NCBI RefSeq assembly: GCF_001988955.1
Contig: NZ_CP014263.1
Span: forward strand, 4,310,001-4,374,000
Length of the DNA stretch: 64,000 nt
Reading direction: 5' to 3'
Source of the DNA: Spirosoma montaniterrae
GTDB taxonomy: Bacteria; Bacteroidota; Bacteroidia; Cytophagales; Spirosomataceae
A model generated the notes under the pieces. It was given only the letters and a program-made list of their open reading frames with translations, was not told where the DNA came from and made no database searches. Positions 15,532 through 25,233 of the stretch are shown one piece after another. The position numbers and the translations under genes are program-made. Numbering within the stretch: position 1 is the stretch's first letter; each line of letters opens with the position of its first letter.

Positions 15532-16740
15532 ATGGCAGAAGCCTTCATTTATGACGCCGTTCGTACACCACGCGGGCGGGGCAAGAGCGACGGATCGCTC
15601 CACGATATTCAGCCGATTACGCTGCTAACCAGCGTATTAAGCAAACTCCGCGACCGCAACCAACTCGACACGTCGCTGGTCGATGACGTGATTATGGGCT
15701 GCGTGACGCCCATCGGTGAACAGGGTGCCGACATTGCCCGCACTGCCGCTCTCGAAGCCGGTTACGCCGAAACCGTAGCAGGCGTTCAGTTGAACCGCTT
15801 CTGCTCGTCGGGGCTGGAAGCCATCAACATGGCCGGGGCCTACGTGATGTCGGGGCAGGTCGATGCCATTGTGGCGGGGGGTGTCGAAAGCATGTCGCGG
15901 GTGCCGATGGGCAGCGATGGCGGGGCTATTTTCATGAATCCGCAGATTGTGGCCCGCCATAACATTGTTCCGCAGGGCATTTCTGCCGACCTGATTGCCA
16001 CCAAATACGGCTACTCGCGCAACGACGTCGACGCGTTTGCGGCTGAGTCGTACCGCCGGGCCGAAGCCGCACAGGCCGACAACCGGTTTCATAAAACCTT
16101 AGTGCCGATGAAAGACGACATCGGCATTACCGTACTCGACCGCGACGAGGGCGTTCGGCCCGGCACCACCGCCGAGAGTTTAGGGAAGTTGAAACCCGCT
16201 TTTGAGATGATGGGGCAGATGGGTCTCGATGCGCTGGCGTTGCTGAAATATGCCAGTTTCGATAAAATCAATCACGTTCACCACGCAGGCAACTCATCGC
16301 AGATTGTTGACGGTGCGGCTGGTGTATTGATTGGCTCGAAGGAATTTGGCGAGAAAACCGGATTGAAGCCCCGTGCCCGCATCAAAGCCTTTGCCATTGT
16401 CGGCTCTGAGCCAACCATTATGCTCACCGGCCCCATTCCGGCCACGCACAAAGTGCTGAAACGGGCGGGTATGAGCGTTAAAGACATCGATTTATTTGAG
16501 GTGAACGAAGCCTTTGCTGCCGTGCCGATGCTGTTCATGGATGAGTTTGGCGTTGACCACGGTCAACTGAACGTCAATGGCGGGTCTATTGCGCTGGGCC
16601 ACCCGCTGGGTGCTACCGGAGCCATTATCTCGGCAACCCTGATTGACGAACTCGAACGTAGCGGCAAACAGTTTGGTTTATCGACCCTATGCATTGGGGG
16701 AGGTATGGGCATTGCCACGATTTTTGAGCGCGTGAACTGA
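15532..16740 (+). CDS. fadA: Acetyl-CoA C-acyltransferase (beta-ketothiolase)
   Basis: A 402-residue thiolase for the last step of beta-oxidation: it cleaves 3-ketoacyl-CoA to acetyl-CoA and a shortened acyl-CoA. The acyl-accepting Cys91 lies in [15 protein letters not shown]; the second active-site set is [15 protein letters not shown] (His) and [10 protein letters not shown] (Cys) near the C-terminus. VNEAFAAVP is also typical. It is first in a block with a WG-repeat protein and the FadJ-like enzyme, so the operon probably encodes a cytoplasmic beta-oxidation complex. It could also run in the synthetic direction. Confidence 0.92.
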   Translation: MAEAFIYDAVRTPRGRGKSDGSLHDIQPITLLTSVLSKLRDRNQLDTSLVDDVIMGCVTPIGEQGADIARTAALEAGYAETVAGVQLNRFCSSGLEAINMAGAYVMSGQVDAIVAGGVESMSRVPMGSDGGAIFMNPQIVARHNIVPQGISADLIATKYGYSRNDVDAFAAESYRRAEAAQADNRFHKTLVPMKDDIGITVLDRDEGVRPGTTAESLGKLKPAFEMMGQMGLDALALLKYASFDKINHVHHAGNSSQIVDGAAGVLIGSKEFGEKTGLKPRARIKAFAIVGSEPTIMLTGPIPATHKVLKRAGMSVKDIDLFEVNEAFAAVPMLFMDEFGVDHGQLNVNGGSIALGHPLGATGAIISATLIDELERSGKQFGLSTLCIGGGMGIATIFERVN

Positions 16741-16808
16741 TACACGATGCTGGCCGACGCACAGCGACGATTGGAAAACATCGGCTTGACCATAAATCGT
16801 AAAACAAG

Positions 16809-17663
16809 ATGGGTCGAATCATCCTGTATCTGATTGGTGCTGCGGGTGTTGTGTTCGTGATAGGCGTTGGCTATCTGATGTACATAACACAGAAAAGCGT
16901 TGTGCCGGAAAATGCCGAAGAAACCAATTACGACGAAACGGGGCTGGTGGTCAACGGCTTTGCCATCCTGACCAAACGCCACCCGAACGACCTCTGGGGA
17001 AACGGACAAAATCGCTACGGCTTTGTCGACGCCCGTTGCAACCGAATCACCTTTGTCAAGTACCAATCCGTGCGCAACTTTGATGAGGGTGGACTGGCCT
17101 TCGTGCGTGGCACAAACGGGCTTTGCGGATTCATCGACACCACCGGGCGTGAAATAATTCCGCTTATTTACGCCAACGCTGCGGCTTTTATCGACGGGCT
17201 GTGTTTGGTACAAAAGGGTCAGAAAGGTGTGTTCGCTGTTGGTTTCATTGACCGACAGGGGCGCGAAGCGGGGCCATTCACGTACACGAAATTTGGCGAT
17301 TTAGGCGGACACTATTACGCCGTAGGTCGTGGCCCCATAAACCAGGAAAAGTGGGGCTACGTCGATACAAAAGGCCGCGAAGTTATTCCGCTACAGTTCG
17401 ATGAAGCCTCGCCGTTTCGGGATGGCTACGCGGTAGTGGGCAAGCTCGACCCCGAACGGCACCTTATGTTTCGGGGGTTGATCGACAGCACCGGGCGGGT
17501 GGTTTTCCCGTTTCTGTACACAGGCATCGGCCCCTATGACCCTCAAACCGGCCTTTGGGACATAATTAAACCTTACGAAGAAAACGGGCAGTGGCATTCT
17601 ATGAAAGGCAGAGCAAATAGTCGGCACGAGTTTGTGGAACCACTGACCAAAATACCCGACTGA
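16809..17663 (+). CDS. WG-repeat protein with N-terminal membrane anchor
   Basis: A 284-residue protein with one N-terminal membrane helix ([23 protein letters not shown], residues 4-26) followed by about five WG-type repeats, recognisable by [56 protein letters not shown] and [18 protein letters not shown] repeats form beta propeller-like or solenoid scaffolds of unknown ligand. It sits between thiolase and FadJ genes on the same strand (68 and 26 nt gaps). Its role in beta-oxidation, if any, is unknown. Confidence 0.75.
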   Translation: MGRIILYLIGAAGVVFVIGVGYLMYITQKSVVPENAEETNYDETGLVVNGFAILTKRHPNDLWGNGQNRYGFVDARCNRITFVKYQSVRNFDEGGLAFVRGTNGLCGFIDTTGREIIPLIYANAAAFIDGLCLVQKGQKGVFAVGFIDRQGREAGPFTYTKFGDLGGHYYAVGRGPINQEKWGYVDTKGREVIPLQFDEASPFRDGYAVVGKLDPERHLMFRGLIDSTGRVVFPFLYTGIGPYDPQTGLWDIIKPYEENGQWHSMKGRANSRHEFVEPLTKIPD

Positions 17664-17689
17664 CCAAATCAACAAAAGAATTTTCTATC

Positions 17690-19855
17690 ATGGCAATTCA
17701 CTATGCTGTCAGCGATTCCGTCGCTGTTATTACGTGGGAAATGACGTCGTCGCCGATGAACGTGCTGAACGACGAATCGATCCCGCAGTTTGAAGAAGCT
17801 CTTCAGAAAGCTTATGCCGACGAGTCGGTGAAAGGCATTATCGTTACCTCGGCCAAACCGGAGTTCGTGGCCGGAGCCGACTTGAAAATGATTCTGCGCA
17901 ACAACGATAAAGACCCCACCGAAATGCTGACGGTGTCGTCGGAGTTGAACCGGGTGTTTCGGAGCATCGAAACGAGCGGCAAACCTGCCGTGGCCGCCAT
18001 CAACGGCACGGCCCTCGGCGGTGGCTACGAAATCTGTCTGGCCTGCCATCACCGCATTGCTTTAAATAATCCGAAGACCCAAATCGGGCTGGTCGAAGTA
18101 ACCATCGGTCTGTTGCCCGGCGCGGGCGGTACGCAGCGACTGCCGCGTATGATTGGCATTCAGGCCGCGCTGCCGCTCATTGTGGAAGGCAAAAAAGTGG
18201 GCGTTCAGGAAGCCAAAAATCTCGGCATGATCGACGACATCGCCGACACACCCGAACAGCTACTGGAAAAGGCCCGCGCCTGGATTGCGGCCAACCCGAA
18301 GCCCGTAAAACCGTGGGACGAAATTGACCGCAAGACGGGTAAAATTGTTGGCAAAGACAATTTCAAGGTGCCGGGCGGGAACATTCAAAGTCCGGTTGGC
18401 GCACAAACCTTCGCGGCTGGCACGGCCATGCTGATGGACAAAACCAAAGGCAACTACCCCGCCCCGCTCGAAATCATGGCCTGCGTCTATGAAGGCTTGC
18501 AGGTGAATATCGACCGGGCGTTGGTGATCGAAGCACGGCATTTCGTGAAAGTGGCTACCTCAAAAGTAGCGAAAGCCCTGATTGGCACCATGTTTTTGGG
18601 CATGAACGAAGCCAACAAAGGAGCAAGCCGCCCGAAAGACGTGCCGAAAACCGATGTAAAGAAGGTCGGGATTCTGGGCGCGGGCATGATGGGCGCGGGC
18701 ATTGCCTACGTATCGGCGCAGGCGGGCATCGAAGTTGTGCTGAAAGACGTGTCGGTCGAAGCGGCTGAACGCGGTAAAGACTACTCGCGCAACCTCCTGA
18801 AAAAAGGTGTCGAACGCGGCAAAGTCGACCCGCTGAAAGTAGACGGCGTACTGAATCTGATCAAAGCCACCGACAAGTACGCCGACATGCAGGGCTGCGA
18901 CCTGATTATCGAAGCCGTTTTCGAGAAGCAGGAACTGAAAGCGCAAGTCACGAAAGAAGCCGAACCGATGTTGGCAACCGGGGGCAATCCAGCCGGGGGC
19001 GTATTTGGCTCCAACACGTCTACGCTGCCTATTTCGGGACTGGCGCAGGCGTCGGCCAATCCGCAAAACTTTATCGGCATCCACTTCTTCTCACCCGTCG
19101 ATAAGATGATGCTGGTCGAAATCATCATGGGTCAGCAAACGAGCGATTACGCCCTGGCGGTTGCCATCGACTATACCCGCAAAATCAGGAAAACGCCCAT
19201 TGTGGTTAACGACAGCCGGGGCTTTTACACGTCGCGCTGCTTTGGCACCTACACTGCCGAGGGCATGGAACTGCTGAACGATGGCGTATCGCCGGTGCTG
19301 ATTGAGAATGCGGGAAAAGCTGCCGGTATGCCCGTTGGCCCGCTGGCCGTACACGACGAGGTGGCCCTTGATTTAAGCCTGAAAGTGATGACCGAATCCA
19401 TCAAAGCCGGTGCGCTCTCTGCCGATGAACCGACGTATCGAATGGTACAGAAGATGAATGAGTTAGGTCGTGTTGGCAAAAAAGCGAAAGCCGGTTTTTA
19501 CGAGTATCCCGATGGCGGACAGAAGGTTATCTGGCCCGGTCTCGCCGAACTTTACCCGGTTGCCGACGAGCAGCCGGGTTTGGAGGAAGTAAAAACGCGG
19601 TTGCTGTATCGGCAGGCCATTGAAGCCGTGCGCTGTTTTGAAGAGGGCGTCGTTCGCACGAAGTTAGATGGCGACCTCGGTTCGATTCTGGCGTGGGGTT
19701 TCCCGGCCTACACCGGCGGGGCACTGTCGTTCGTTGATTTCGTCGGCGTCGAAACCTTCGTACAAACCCTCGACCGGCTGGCCGACACCTACGGCGAGCG
19801 TTTCCGGCCTACCGAGAAGTTGCGCGAACGAGCAGGCATGCAGGAAGTCGTGTAA
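17690..19855 (+). CDS. fadJ: Bifunctional enoyl-CoA hydratase / 3-hydroxyacyl-CoA dehydrogenase
   Basis: A 721-residue two-domain beta-oxidation enzyme. The hydratase domain (1 to about 190) has the oxyanion segment EFVAGADLKM, then GGGYEICLACHHRIA and GLVEVTIGLLPGAGGTQRLPR with the two catalytic Glu. From about residue 320 the dehydrogenase starts with the NAD fold KKVGILGAGMMGAGIAYVSAQAGIEVVLKD; IGIHFFSPVDKMMLVEII carries the active-site His. The C-terminal all-helical 3HCDH domains follow. The length fits FadJ/FadB alpha subunits. It acts with the upstream thiolase. Confidence 0.92.
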   Translation: MAIHYAVSDSVAVITWEMTSSPMNVLNDESIPQFEEALQKAYADESVKGIIVTSAKPEFVAGADLKMILRNNDKDPTEMLTVSSELNRVFRSIETSGKPAVAAINGTALGGGYEICLACHHRIALNNPKTQIGLVEVTIGLLPGAGGTQRLPRMIGIQAALPLIVEGKKVGVQEAKNLGMIDDIADTPEQLLEKARAWIAANPKPVKPWDEIDRKTGKIVGKDNFKVPGGNIQSPVGAQTFAAGTAMLMDKTKGNYPAPLEIMACVYEGLQVNIDRALVIEARHFVKVATSKVAKALIGTMFLGMNEANKGASRPKDVPKTDVKKVGILGAGMMGAGIAYVSAQAGIEVVLKDVSVEAAERGKDYSRNLLKKGVERGKVDPLKVDGVLNLIKATDKYADMQGCDLIIEAVFEKQELKAQVTKEAEPMLATGGNPAGGVFGSNTSTLPISGLAQASANPQNFIGIHFFSPVDKMMLVEIIMGQQTSDYALAVAIDYTRKIRKTPIVVNDSRGFYTSRCFGTYTAEGMELLNDGVSPVLIENAGKAAGMPVGPLAVHDEVALDLSLKVMTESIKAGALSADEPTYRMVQKMNELGRVGKKAKAGFYEYPDGGQKVIWPGLAELYPVADEQPGLEEVKTRLLYRQAIEAVRCFEEGVVRTKLDGDLGSILAWGFPAYTGGALSFVDFVGVETFVQTLDRLADTYGERFRPTEKLRERAGMQEVV

Positions 19856-19872
19856 TCAGTGATTTTTTTGTG

Positions 19873-19911
19873 ACAATGCCGGACATTCATTATTGACATG
19901 TCCGGCATTGT
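19873..19911. terminator. Bidirectional terminator between fadJ and the metalloprotease gene
   Basis: A perfect 14-bp stem ACAATGCCGGACAT/ATGTCCGGCATTGT (19873-19886, 19898-19911) with an 11-nt loop between convergent genes. T-rich sequence flanks it on both strands (TTGTTGTTG on plus, AAAAAATC before it read as T run on minus). Confidence 0.8.
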
Positions 19912-19940
19912 TGTTGTTGAGATGTAGCTCGTTTATTGAC

Positions 19941-22409
19941 TTATCGAGGTGGTATAAGTAGACTTCCAACCGTGCTGCCAAATCGGAGCCGGGCGTTGAA
20001 GAGGTAGTTTACGCTCCCTAATAGGCGTAACGATTGAGCTTCTGCCGTAATGTTAGCAGGTATGGTAACGATATGGCCGGCCTGGATTGTTACGGGTGAC
20101 AGCACATCAGGAACCCGATTACACGACCAGATGGCGGGGTTTGTCCAGCTACCCGATTGCCGCGATACAGTGTTGGGCGATACGACTATTACGCTCGTTT
20201 GGCTGGATGAGCAGCCATTTTGTGTGCAGGTCGCCGTATAGGTTGTTGTTTGGGTAGGGGCTACCACAATCGAACTGCCGCTACTGCCCGACGACCAGGC
20301 CACTGTACCGGGGCAGTTTGTGACAGTCAGTGATGTACTTTGCTGACAGCTTATTGCCGTTGATGATGCAATAATTGTGGGCGTTGGCGGGCAACCACCA
20401 TCGATAAAAACCTGATAATCTTCCGTTTCGCCATAATCAAGCGTACCGCATGGGTCGGTAACGGGCAACCAGAATTGATTCCGAATCCGCATTCGGCGCG
20501 TTACCCCGGCGGGTGCGCCAGCAGGCAGCGAGAACGTAGCCACAATGGGCGTTGTAAACTGCTGCGTAGTGGCATATACCCGCTCGCTCAGGTCAAAAAT
20601 ATAATCCTGATTCAGATCGATCCAGACCGAAACCTGTTGCCCGTTGAAATAGCCCAGAAAGTCAATAGCGAGCGTGTTGCTCGATGTACGCGAGACGCTG
20701 CCTACCGGCGATGAGAAATAGGTGAAATAAATGGGCGAACAGCCAGTATTATTGCTCAACGCCGTCCCGCTCAACACAACCCGATTGATGCCAATACCAA
20801 ACGAACATCCGTTATTGCTGTATGTTGGCGTGCAGTAAACAGGTTGCCCGGTCGTAAACGTAGCTTCTGCCGAATAACCGCTGGAACACTCACCCGTTAC
20901 ACGCCAGGCATACGCAGTGCTGGGCTGCAACCCGGTAAACGAATACTCCTGCCCAACTACCGGCCCAACGGTTGTCCAGGTAGCGGTAGCCACAGGCCGG
21001 TATTGCAGCGTGAAAGTAGTACTGCCGGCATTCGATTGCCAGTACACCTTCGCCGTTGTGGGCTGAACGTTTCGGAAAGCCAGATTCGTTGGCAGACCAG
21101 TAGCCGTACTAACACAGGTGCTGGCCGACACTCGGTTGCGGAGCAGATTGCCGGGAAGCGGGCCAAATGCGTTAGCGAAATTGATGCCGACGAATGTCGT
21201 GTGGCAATAACTCATCATAGTCCCCCCGTTGGTTGGCGACGGTCCGGGCTGGCAATTGCCTTCGGGCTGGGCGCAGTTGTCGATAGGGCCACCCGGCCAT
21301 AGGCAACTATGCGTGTGGGGCGAACCGAAATTATGGCCTAATTCGTGGGCCAGTACGTTAACCTCCCACGAGTAGTTAACCAGATCGACATACTGCACCT
21401 GCATGTTTGCGTTGACGCCGTATTTGAGCGAAGGCACGCATAACACATCGATATACGCCCGCCCGCCATCTAACTGACGCGTCGATAGCAACTGTGAAAG
21501 CTGGCTACTGATGCCCGGCGGTGGATTCGTATTCTGGTAGTTAGTAAACGTAATGAGCAAATCGTTCGTATTGATCCGACTTGCATACGGGTCGGTGGTT
21601 GTCCAGACCTTGATACCGGCTAAGCTAATGGCAATATTTTCGCGGTTGTAGATAGTAGCCACCTGATTGAAAAGGCTGGTGATGTAATTGGTTGTGGCAA
21701 CAACGCTCGATCCGTTCGCGATGTACATCTGATAATCGGCCTCCAGATAAATGGCAACTACCTTACAATCAATAGCCTGGGGTGCTACCGAATTCTGCAA
21801 CTCAACAGGCGTTTTGGAGTCTTCCGTCTGGCAGATGAACGGACGTTGGCTGGCAAGCGTATTGTCGTAGAAAAACAGGTAGTTATCTGGGGATTTCGGC
21901 AATTGGCTAAGTACCCGGTTGCCCGTTTCGTCGGCCACGAAGCCGCTCAGTACGCCATCAACGATACTGACCGAGGCCAGCGAGTTGGCCTTATTTTTGA
22001 TAAACCCCTGATAGAATACGCCCCGATTCATAGGAGCCTGCTGCGTACCGGCATCTGTGCCAATCAACAGTGCGAAATCGGGGGCAAACAGGTTTACGGG
22101 TACTAATTCAAGATCGATAGGGCCATTTATTGCCGGAATCGATAGCGCAAGCAGGGCGGGGCGTTCGCTGACAATTTGAGACAGTGCGCGGCTGTCGATA
22201 CGAAGCGATACGGGCGGCTGACCCGCTTTAAATTGAGCCGCACTGTAGTTAACTGCATTCGACACGCTAAACAGGTCGATTGTCTGCGGGCTGTTGGCAG
22301 ACCGTGCCGCATCAAGCTGTTGGCGCAGCCGATTTCCGGTTGTATTCTGAGCAAGTACCGGAATAGCACAGAACAGAAATACTATTGTACTTATATAGAA
22401 TTTATACAT
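19941..22409 (-). CDS. Secreted reprolysin-like metalloprotease with FN3 and GEVED domains
   Basis: An 822-residue exported zinc protease. The signal peptide is MYKFYISTIVFLFCAIPVLAQ. A propeptide-like region runs to about 200. The catalytic domain has HELGHNFGSPH (HExxHxxGxxH, residues 355-365) and Met-turn MMSYC, with several Cys typical of M12B-like enzymes. A fibronectin type III domain (TNLAFRNVQPTTAKVYWQ..., about 435-515) and a GEVED domain ending LDYGETEDYQVFID follow, then an Ig-like segment. There is no obvious T9SS C-terminal signal; it ends in LRFGSTVGSLLIPPR. It probably digests extracellular protein. Confidence 0.85.
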   Translation of the reverse strand: MYKFYISTIVFLFCAIPVLAQNTTGNRLRQQLDAARSANSPQTIDLFSVSNAVNYSAAQFKAGQPPVSLRIDSRALSQIVSERPALLALSIPAINGPIDLELVPVNLFAPDFALLIGTDAGTQQAPMNRGVFYQGFIKNKANSLASVSIVDGVLSGFVADETGNRVLSQLPKSPDNYLFFYDNTLASQRPFICQTEDSKTPVELQNSVAPQAIDCKVVAIYLEADYQMYIANGSSVVATTNYITSLFNQVATIYNRENIAISLAGIKVWTTTDPYASRINTNDLLITFTNYQNTNPPPGISSQLSQLLSTRQLDGGRAYIDVLCVPSLKYGVNANMQVQYVDLVNYSWEVNVLAHELGHNFGSPHTHSCLWPGGPIDNCAQPEGNCQPGPSPTNGGTMMSYCHTTFVGINFANAFGPLPGNLLRNRVSASTCVSTATGLPTNLAFRNVQPTTAKVYWQSNAGSTTFTLQYRPVATATWTTVGPVVGQEYSFTGLQPSTAYAWRVTGECSSGYSAEATFTTGQPVYCTPTYSNNGCSFGIGINRVVLSGTALSNNTGCSPIYFTYFSSPVGSVSRTSSNTLAIDFLGYFNGQQVSVWIDLNQDYIFDLSERVYATTQQFTTPIVATFSLPAGAPAGVTRRMRIRNQFWLPVTDPCGTLDYGETEDYQVFIDGGCPPTPTIIASSTAISCQQSTSLTVTNCPGTVAWSSGSSGSSIVVAPTQTTTYTATCTQNGCSSSQTSVIVVSPNTVSRQSGSWTNPAIWSCNRVPDVLSPVTIQAGHIVTIPANITAEAQSLRLLGSVNYLFNARLRFGSTVGSLLIPPR

Positions 22410-22430
22410 ATATTATTTTTATTAATTTGC

Positions 22431-22438
22431 CAAATTTA
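22431..22438 (-). promoter_or_regulatory. -7 element for the metalloprotease gene
   Basis: On the minus strand the sequence reads TAAATTTG, a match to TAnnTTTG, 22 nt upstream of the start at 22409. No good -33 TTG is seen. Confidence 0.35.
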
Positions 22439-22469
22439 AACTATCCTGTTAAATTATTCATGGCGTTAA

Positions 22470-23045
22470 TCACATCAGCCGAAAACTCATGCGGTGATAC
22501 TTGGTCGGGCCGAACTGCCGAATGGCGTTGCGATGGGCGGGCGTTGGATAGCCCACATTCTGCGCCCAGCCGTAGGCCGGAAACTCAGCACCCAGCCGTT
22601 CCATCAGGTCGTCGCGGTAGGTTTTGGCAAGAACAGAAGCCGCTGCAATCGAGAGGTAGTGGGCGTCGCCTTTCACGATGCAGGTATGCGAAATCATCGG
22701 GTACGGTACAAACCGATTGCCATCGACCAGCAGGTGTTCGGGCCGGGTGGTGAGCGCGTCGACGGCGCGGTGCATTGCCAGAAAGCTGGCTTTCAGAATG
22801 TTGATTTTATCGATGTCTTCGTGCGAAACTTCGGCCACGGCCCAGGCCAGCGCGTCGCGTTCAATGTCGATGCGGAGCGTTTCGCGTTGAGCGCGGGTTA
22901 ACTGTTTGGAGTCGTTTAGGACGGGGTGGCGGTAATTGCGTGGCAAAATCACCGCAGCCGCTACTACCGGCCCGGCCAGACAACCCCGCCCTACCTCGTC
23001 AAGTCCCGCTTCGAGGACATCGGCATTATAAAACGATTTCAGCAT
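22470..23045 (-). CDS. rnhB: Ribonuclease HII
   Basis: A 191-residue RNase HII that removes RNA, including single ribonucleotides, from RNA/DNA hybrids. The N-terminal block [24 protein letters not shown] holds the catalytic Asp-Glu, with further acidic residues in [17 protein letters not shown] and [11 protein letters not shown] start at 23090 is open but would read through the neighbouring hairpin arm; [10 protein letters not shown] at 23045 fits the family. It lies downstream of the Bat-type operon with a 39-bp hairpin in between. Confidence 0.92.
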   Translation of the reverse strand: MLKSFYNADVLEAGLDEVGRGCLAGPVVAAAVILPRNYRHPVLNDSKQLTRAQRETLRIDIERDALAWAVAEVSHEDIDKINILKASFLAMHRAVDALTTRPEHLLVDGNRFVPYPMISHTCIVKGDAHYLSIAAASVLAKTYRDDLMERLGAEFPAYGWAQNVGYPTPAHRNAIRQFGPTKYHRMSFRLM

Positions 23046-23057
23046 ACGTGTTAAAGA

Positions 23058-23149
23058 GGAACACAGATTGAACGGATGATACGGATTCACACGGATAGAT
23101 TACAGCTAAAATCCGTGTGAATCCGTAACATCCGTTCAATCCGTGTTCC
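23058..23149. repeat. 39-bp hairpin of ATCCGTnnn words between batA-like gene and rnhB
   Basis: Arms 23058-23096 and 23111-23149 pair over 39 bp with 2 mismatches and a 14-nt loop. Each arm is four degenerate copies of ATCCGT plus 3-4 nt (GTGA, AAC, TCA, GTTC). The hairpin fills the gap between the stop of the VWA gene (23154) and the start of rnhB (23045). It lacks a T tract, so it is not a standard intrinsic terminator. Confidence 0.9.
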
Positions 23150-23153
23150 ATCA

Positions 23154-24236
23154 TCAATCTTCCAGCACATTGCCGAAGATGGTAATTTTAAGGAACAGCG
23201 CAAAGAGCAGAAAGGCGATTCCCCAGTACATATACACCCGGTAATAATCCTGTACGTCTTCATAAACCTGCACCCGTACCGGGGCTTTTTCGAGCCGATT
23301 GATCTGCGCAAACACAGCCCGAAGCCGCCGGGCATCGGTAGCGCGAAAAAAACTGCCGTTACCGATACCGGCAATTGTTTTCAAAACGCCTTCATCGACT
23401 GTGGTAGCTGTCGAATCAGAACGAACGGGCCGACCAACGGCAATGGTATATAGCCGGATACCAAATGCCTTTGCCAGCCGGGCGGCTGTAACGGGGTCGA
23501 GGTTTCCGGCAGTGTTATCGCCATCGCTAAGGAGAATAATTACTTTACTCCGGGTTTCAGCAAACTGATAATCAACCTGTTGCGTGGCAGTATCTTCAGA
23601 CGATTCAGACTGGTTTCGCATTCGGTTAATACAACGGGCGAGCGCATCGCCAATAGCTGTTCCCGACGTGCGAATCATCTGATCGTTCAAATCGCCCAGA
23701 TATTGCTTCACCAAGTCATAATCGGTGGTGAGCGGGCAGAGTGAGAAAGCCTCACCAGCAAAAATGACTAACCCAATCCGATCATCTTTACGACCATTTA
23801 CGAACGACTGTGCCACACGCCGGGCCACAGCCAGCCGGGTAGGTGGCAAATCGGTTTCGGTCATCGACGCCGATACGTCTATTGCCAGCATAATATCGAT
23901 GCCTTCCGATTGTTCATCGCGTCGTTCACGCACAAGTTGCGGGCGGGCCAGTGACACCAGCAACAGGCTTACGCCGGTAAAAACAGCCACCGGAAGCAAA
24001 TACCGAAGTTTACTTACAAGCGAAAAAGCCGTCTGAAGCCAGTCGGCCCGGCCCGATGCCGCAGCGAGTGGCCCCAGCGACACATTTAGCCGTTGCTGGT
24101 TTTTGCGACCTATGTAGTGGCGTAACACAAACAACAACAGCACCGCCGGAATAAACCACAACACACTTGGGTTGGCAAACCGAAAGGCGTGCCATTGCGG
24201 TGGGCTAAACCAGTGAAGCGAATACCAGGGCTGCAT
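23154..24236 (-). CDS. batA: BatA-like VWA-domain membrane protein
   Basis: A 360-residue protein of the Bat (Bacteroides aerotolerance) type. Two N-terminal membrane helices (VLWFIPAVLLLFVLRHYI, YLLPVAVFTGVSLLLVSL) flank a basic region; a von Willebrand A domain follows with the MIDAS motif Asp120-x-Ser122-x-Ser124 (AIDVSASM), then SGTAIGDAL and LLSDGDNT. A final helix (YWGIAFLLFALFLKITIFG) anchors the C-terminus. In this family the VWA domain is held near the membrane and works with MoxR ATPases. It is third in a minus-strand operon after DUF58 and a BatD-like gene. No batB-E is seen. Confidence 0.85.
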   Translation of the reverse strand: MQPWYSLHWFSPPQWHAFRFANPSVLWFIPAVLLLFVLRHYIGRKNQQRLNVSLGPLAAASGRADWLQTAFSLVSKLRYLLPVAVFTGVSLLLVSLARPQLVRERRDEQSEGIDIMLAIDVSASMTETDLPPTRLAVARRVAQSFVNGRKDDRIGLVIFAGEAFSLCPLTTDYDLVKQYLGDLNDQMIRTSGTAIGDALARCINRMRNQSESSEDTATQQVDYQFAETRSKVIILLSDGDNTAGNLDPVTAARLAKAFGIRLYTIAVGRPVRSDSTATTVDEGVLKTIAGIGNGSFFRATDARRLRAVFAQINRLEKAPVRVQVYEDVQDYYRVYMYWGIAFLLFALFLKITIFGNVLED

Positions 24237-24254
24237 AATTGCTAAAAATTGGTT

Positions 24255-25226
24255 TCAGGCCGGTTCAGTTTGAGGTTGCGTTCGCCGATGTTGCAAAACA
24301 GCCCGACGACGGCGGTAGGCCACGGTGGCAATATCGCTCAAAACGCGCAGAGCCGACTGCGAGTGTTCCGTAAACACTCCGCCGTAAATCATACGGTCGG
24401 CCTCGCGCAGCGCGTTCGTAACGCGTTCATCATTGATACGCTCGGCTATTTCGGGAGTGGTTAGCGACATATAAGGCTGTTTATCAAGCCGCTCAAGGTA
24501 TTTTTTCCAAAGAACGATGGCGTCGTTGGCAATGTCTGATGCGGTATCTGCGGTAAGGTTTCGGCTAAGTCGATTATAGGTTTTTATAAATCGGATATGC
24601 CGCCGATTAAGCCGGTAGAGTCGCCACTGTCGGGCAACAATGCGCCCCAGCAATCCATAGGCCAGCAGAGCCAATGCGCTCAGCCCGGCTATGACAAATA
24701 CCAGAACGGGGTAATTGAACTGTTGACGAAGCGGAACCAGCGTTGTATTAGCCGCCAGCGTTTGCGCTACCGGCCCGGTTGTTAATTTTGAATGCAGGAA
24801 AACCGTGTCGACAGGCGCGTACACGTCTGTGCAATCCGTCGAGCCAATGAGCCGTATTGGGACCTGCAACGTTTGCAGCGAATCGGTTTCAAACGACAAC
24901 AGCGTATACACAGCACTATCCCGGCTGATTGCCGTTGGGCCGCTGCCAGTAGTTTGCGTGGCATATACGTCAACGGCTCTTACCAGATAGGGCGCAAACT
25001 GCCGGGCCGTGTCGGGAAACAGCACATCGACATTAGGCGCGTGACGATACGTCAGCGAATACCTGAACGGCCTTCCGATCTCGATGCTGTCGGTCAGAAA
25101 CTTGCCAACGGGCTGCGCGTGGGTAGTGAAAAATGAAAAATGAAAAATGAAAAATGAAAGCAGTGCAACGATACGCTGCCCTACTAACGTATCGGTAACA
25201 CTATGAAGCCATTTTTCACTTTTCAT
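24255..25226 (-). CDS. BatD-like membrane protein of the Bat operon
   Basis: A 323-residue protein. The ATG lies inside a repeat arm right after the DUF58 stop. The N-terminal signal (about 1-38, core VALLSFFIFHFSFFTTHAQ) is partly encoded by a second, opposite repeat arm. The exported part (40-165) is beta-rich (RPFRYSLTYRHAPNVDVLFPD). One membrane helix (YPVLVFVIAGLSALALLAYGLLG, about 175-197) and a basic helical cytoplasmic tail follow. Position between DUF58 and VWA genes supports a role in a Bat/MoxR chaperone complex. I do not recognise a named domain. Confidence 0.65.
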   Translation of the reverse strand: MKSEKWLHSVTDTLVGQRIVALLSFFIFHFSFFTTHAQPVGKFLTDSIEIGRPFRYSLTYRHAPNVDVLFPDTARQFAPYLVRAVDVYATQTTGSGPTAISRDSAVYTLLSFETDSLQTLQVPIRLIGSTDCTDVYAPVDTVFLHSKLTTGPVAQTLAANTTLVPLRQQFNYPVLVFVIAGLSALALLAYGLLGRIVARQWRLYRLNRRHIRFIKTYNRLSRNLTADTASDIANDAIVLWKKYLERLDKQPYMSLTTPEIAERINDERVTNALREADRMIYGGVFTEHSQSALRVLSDIATVAYRRRRAVLQHRRTQPQTEPA

Positions 25227-25233
25227 TTTTCAC
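25126..25233. repeat. Inverted GAAAAAT word arrays covering a start codon and signal peptide
   Basis: Arms 25126-25146 and 25213-25233 pair over 21 bp with one mismatch; the first array continues with more ATGAAAA words to about 25159. On the minus strand the first arm begins right after the DUF58 stop and contains the ATG of the next gene (25226); the second arm encodes the hydrophobic signal core FIFHFSFF. Folding would hide the start codon in the stem. Confidence 0.8.

Noticed and set aside
23046..23090. N-terminal extension of RNase HII
   Set aside because: It is encoded by the hairpin arm and is absent from the family pattern; the start at 23045 fits.
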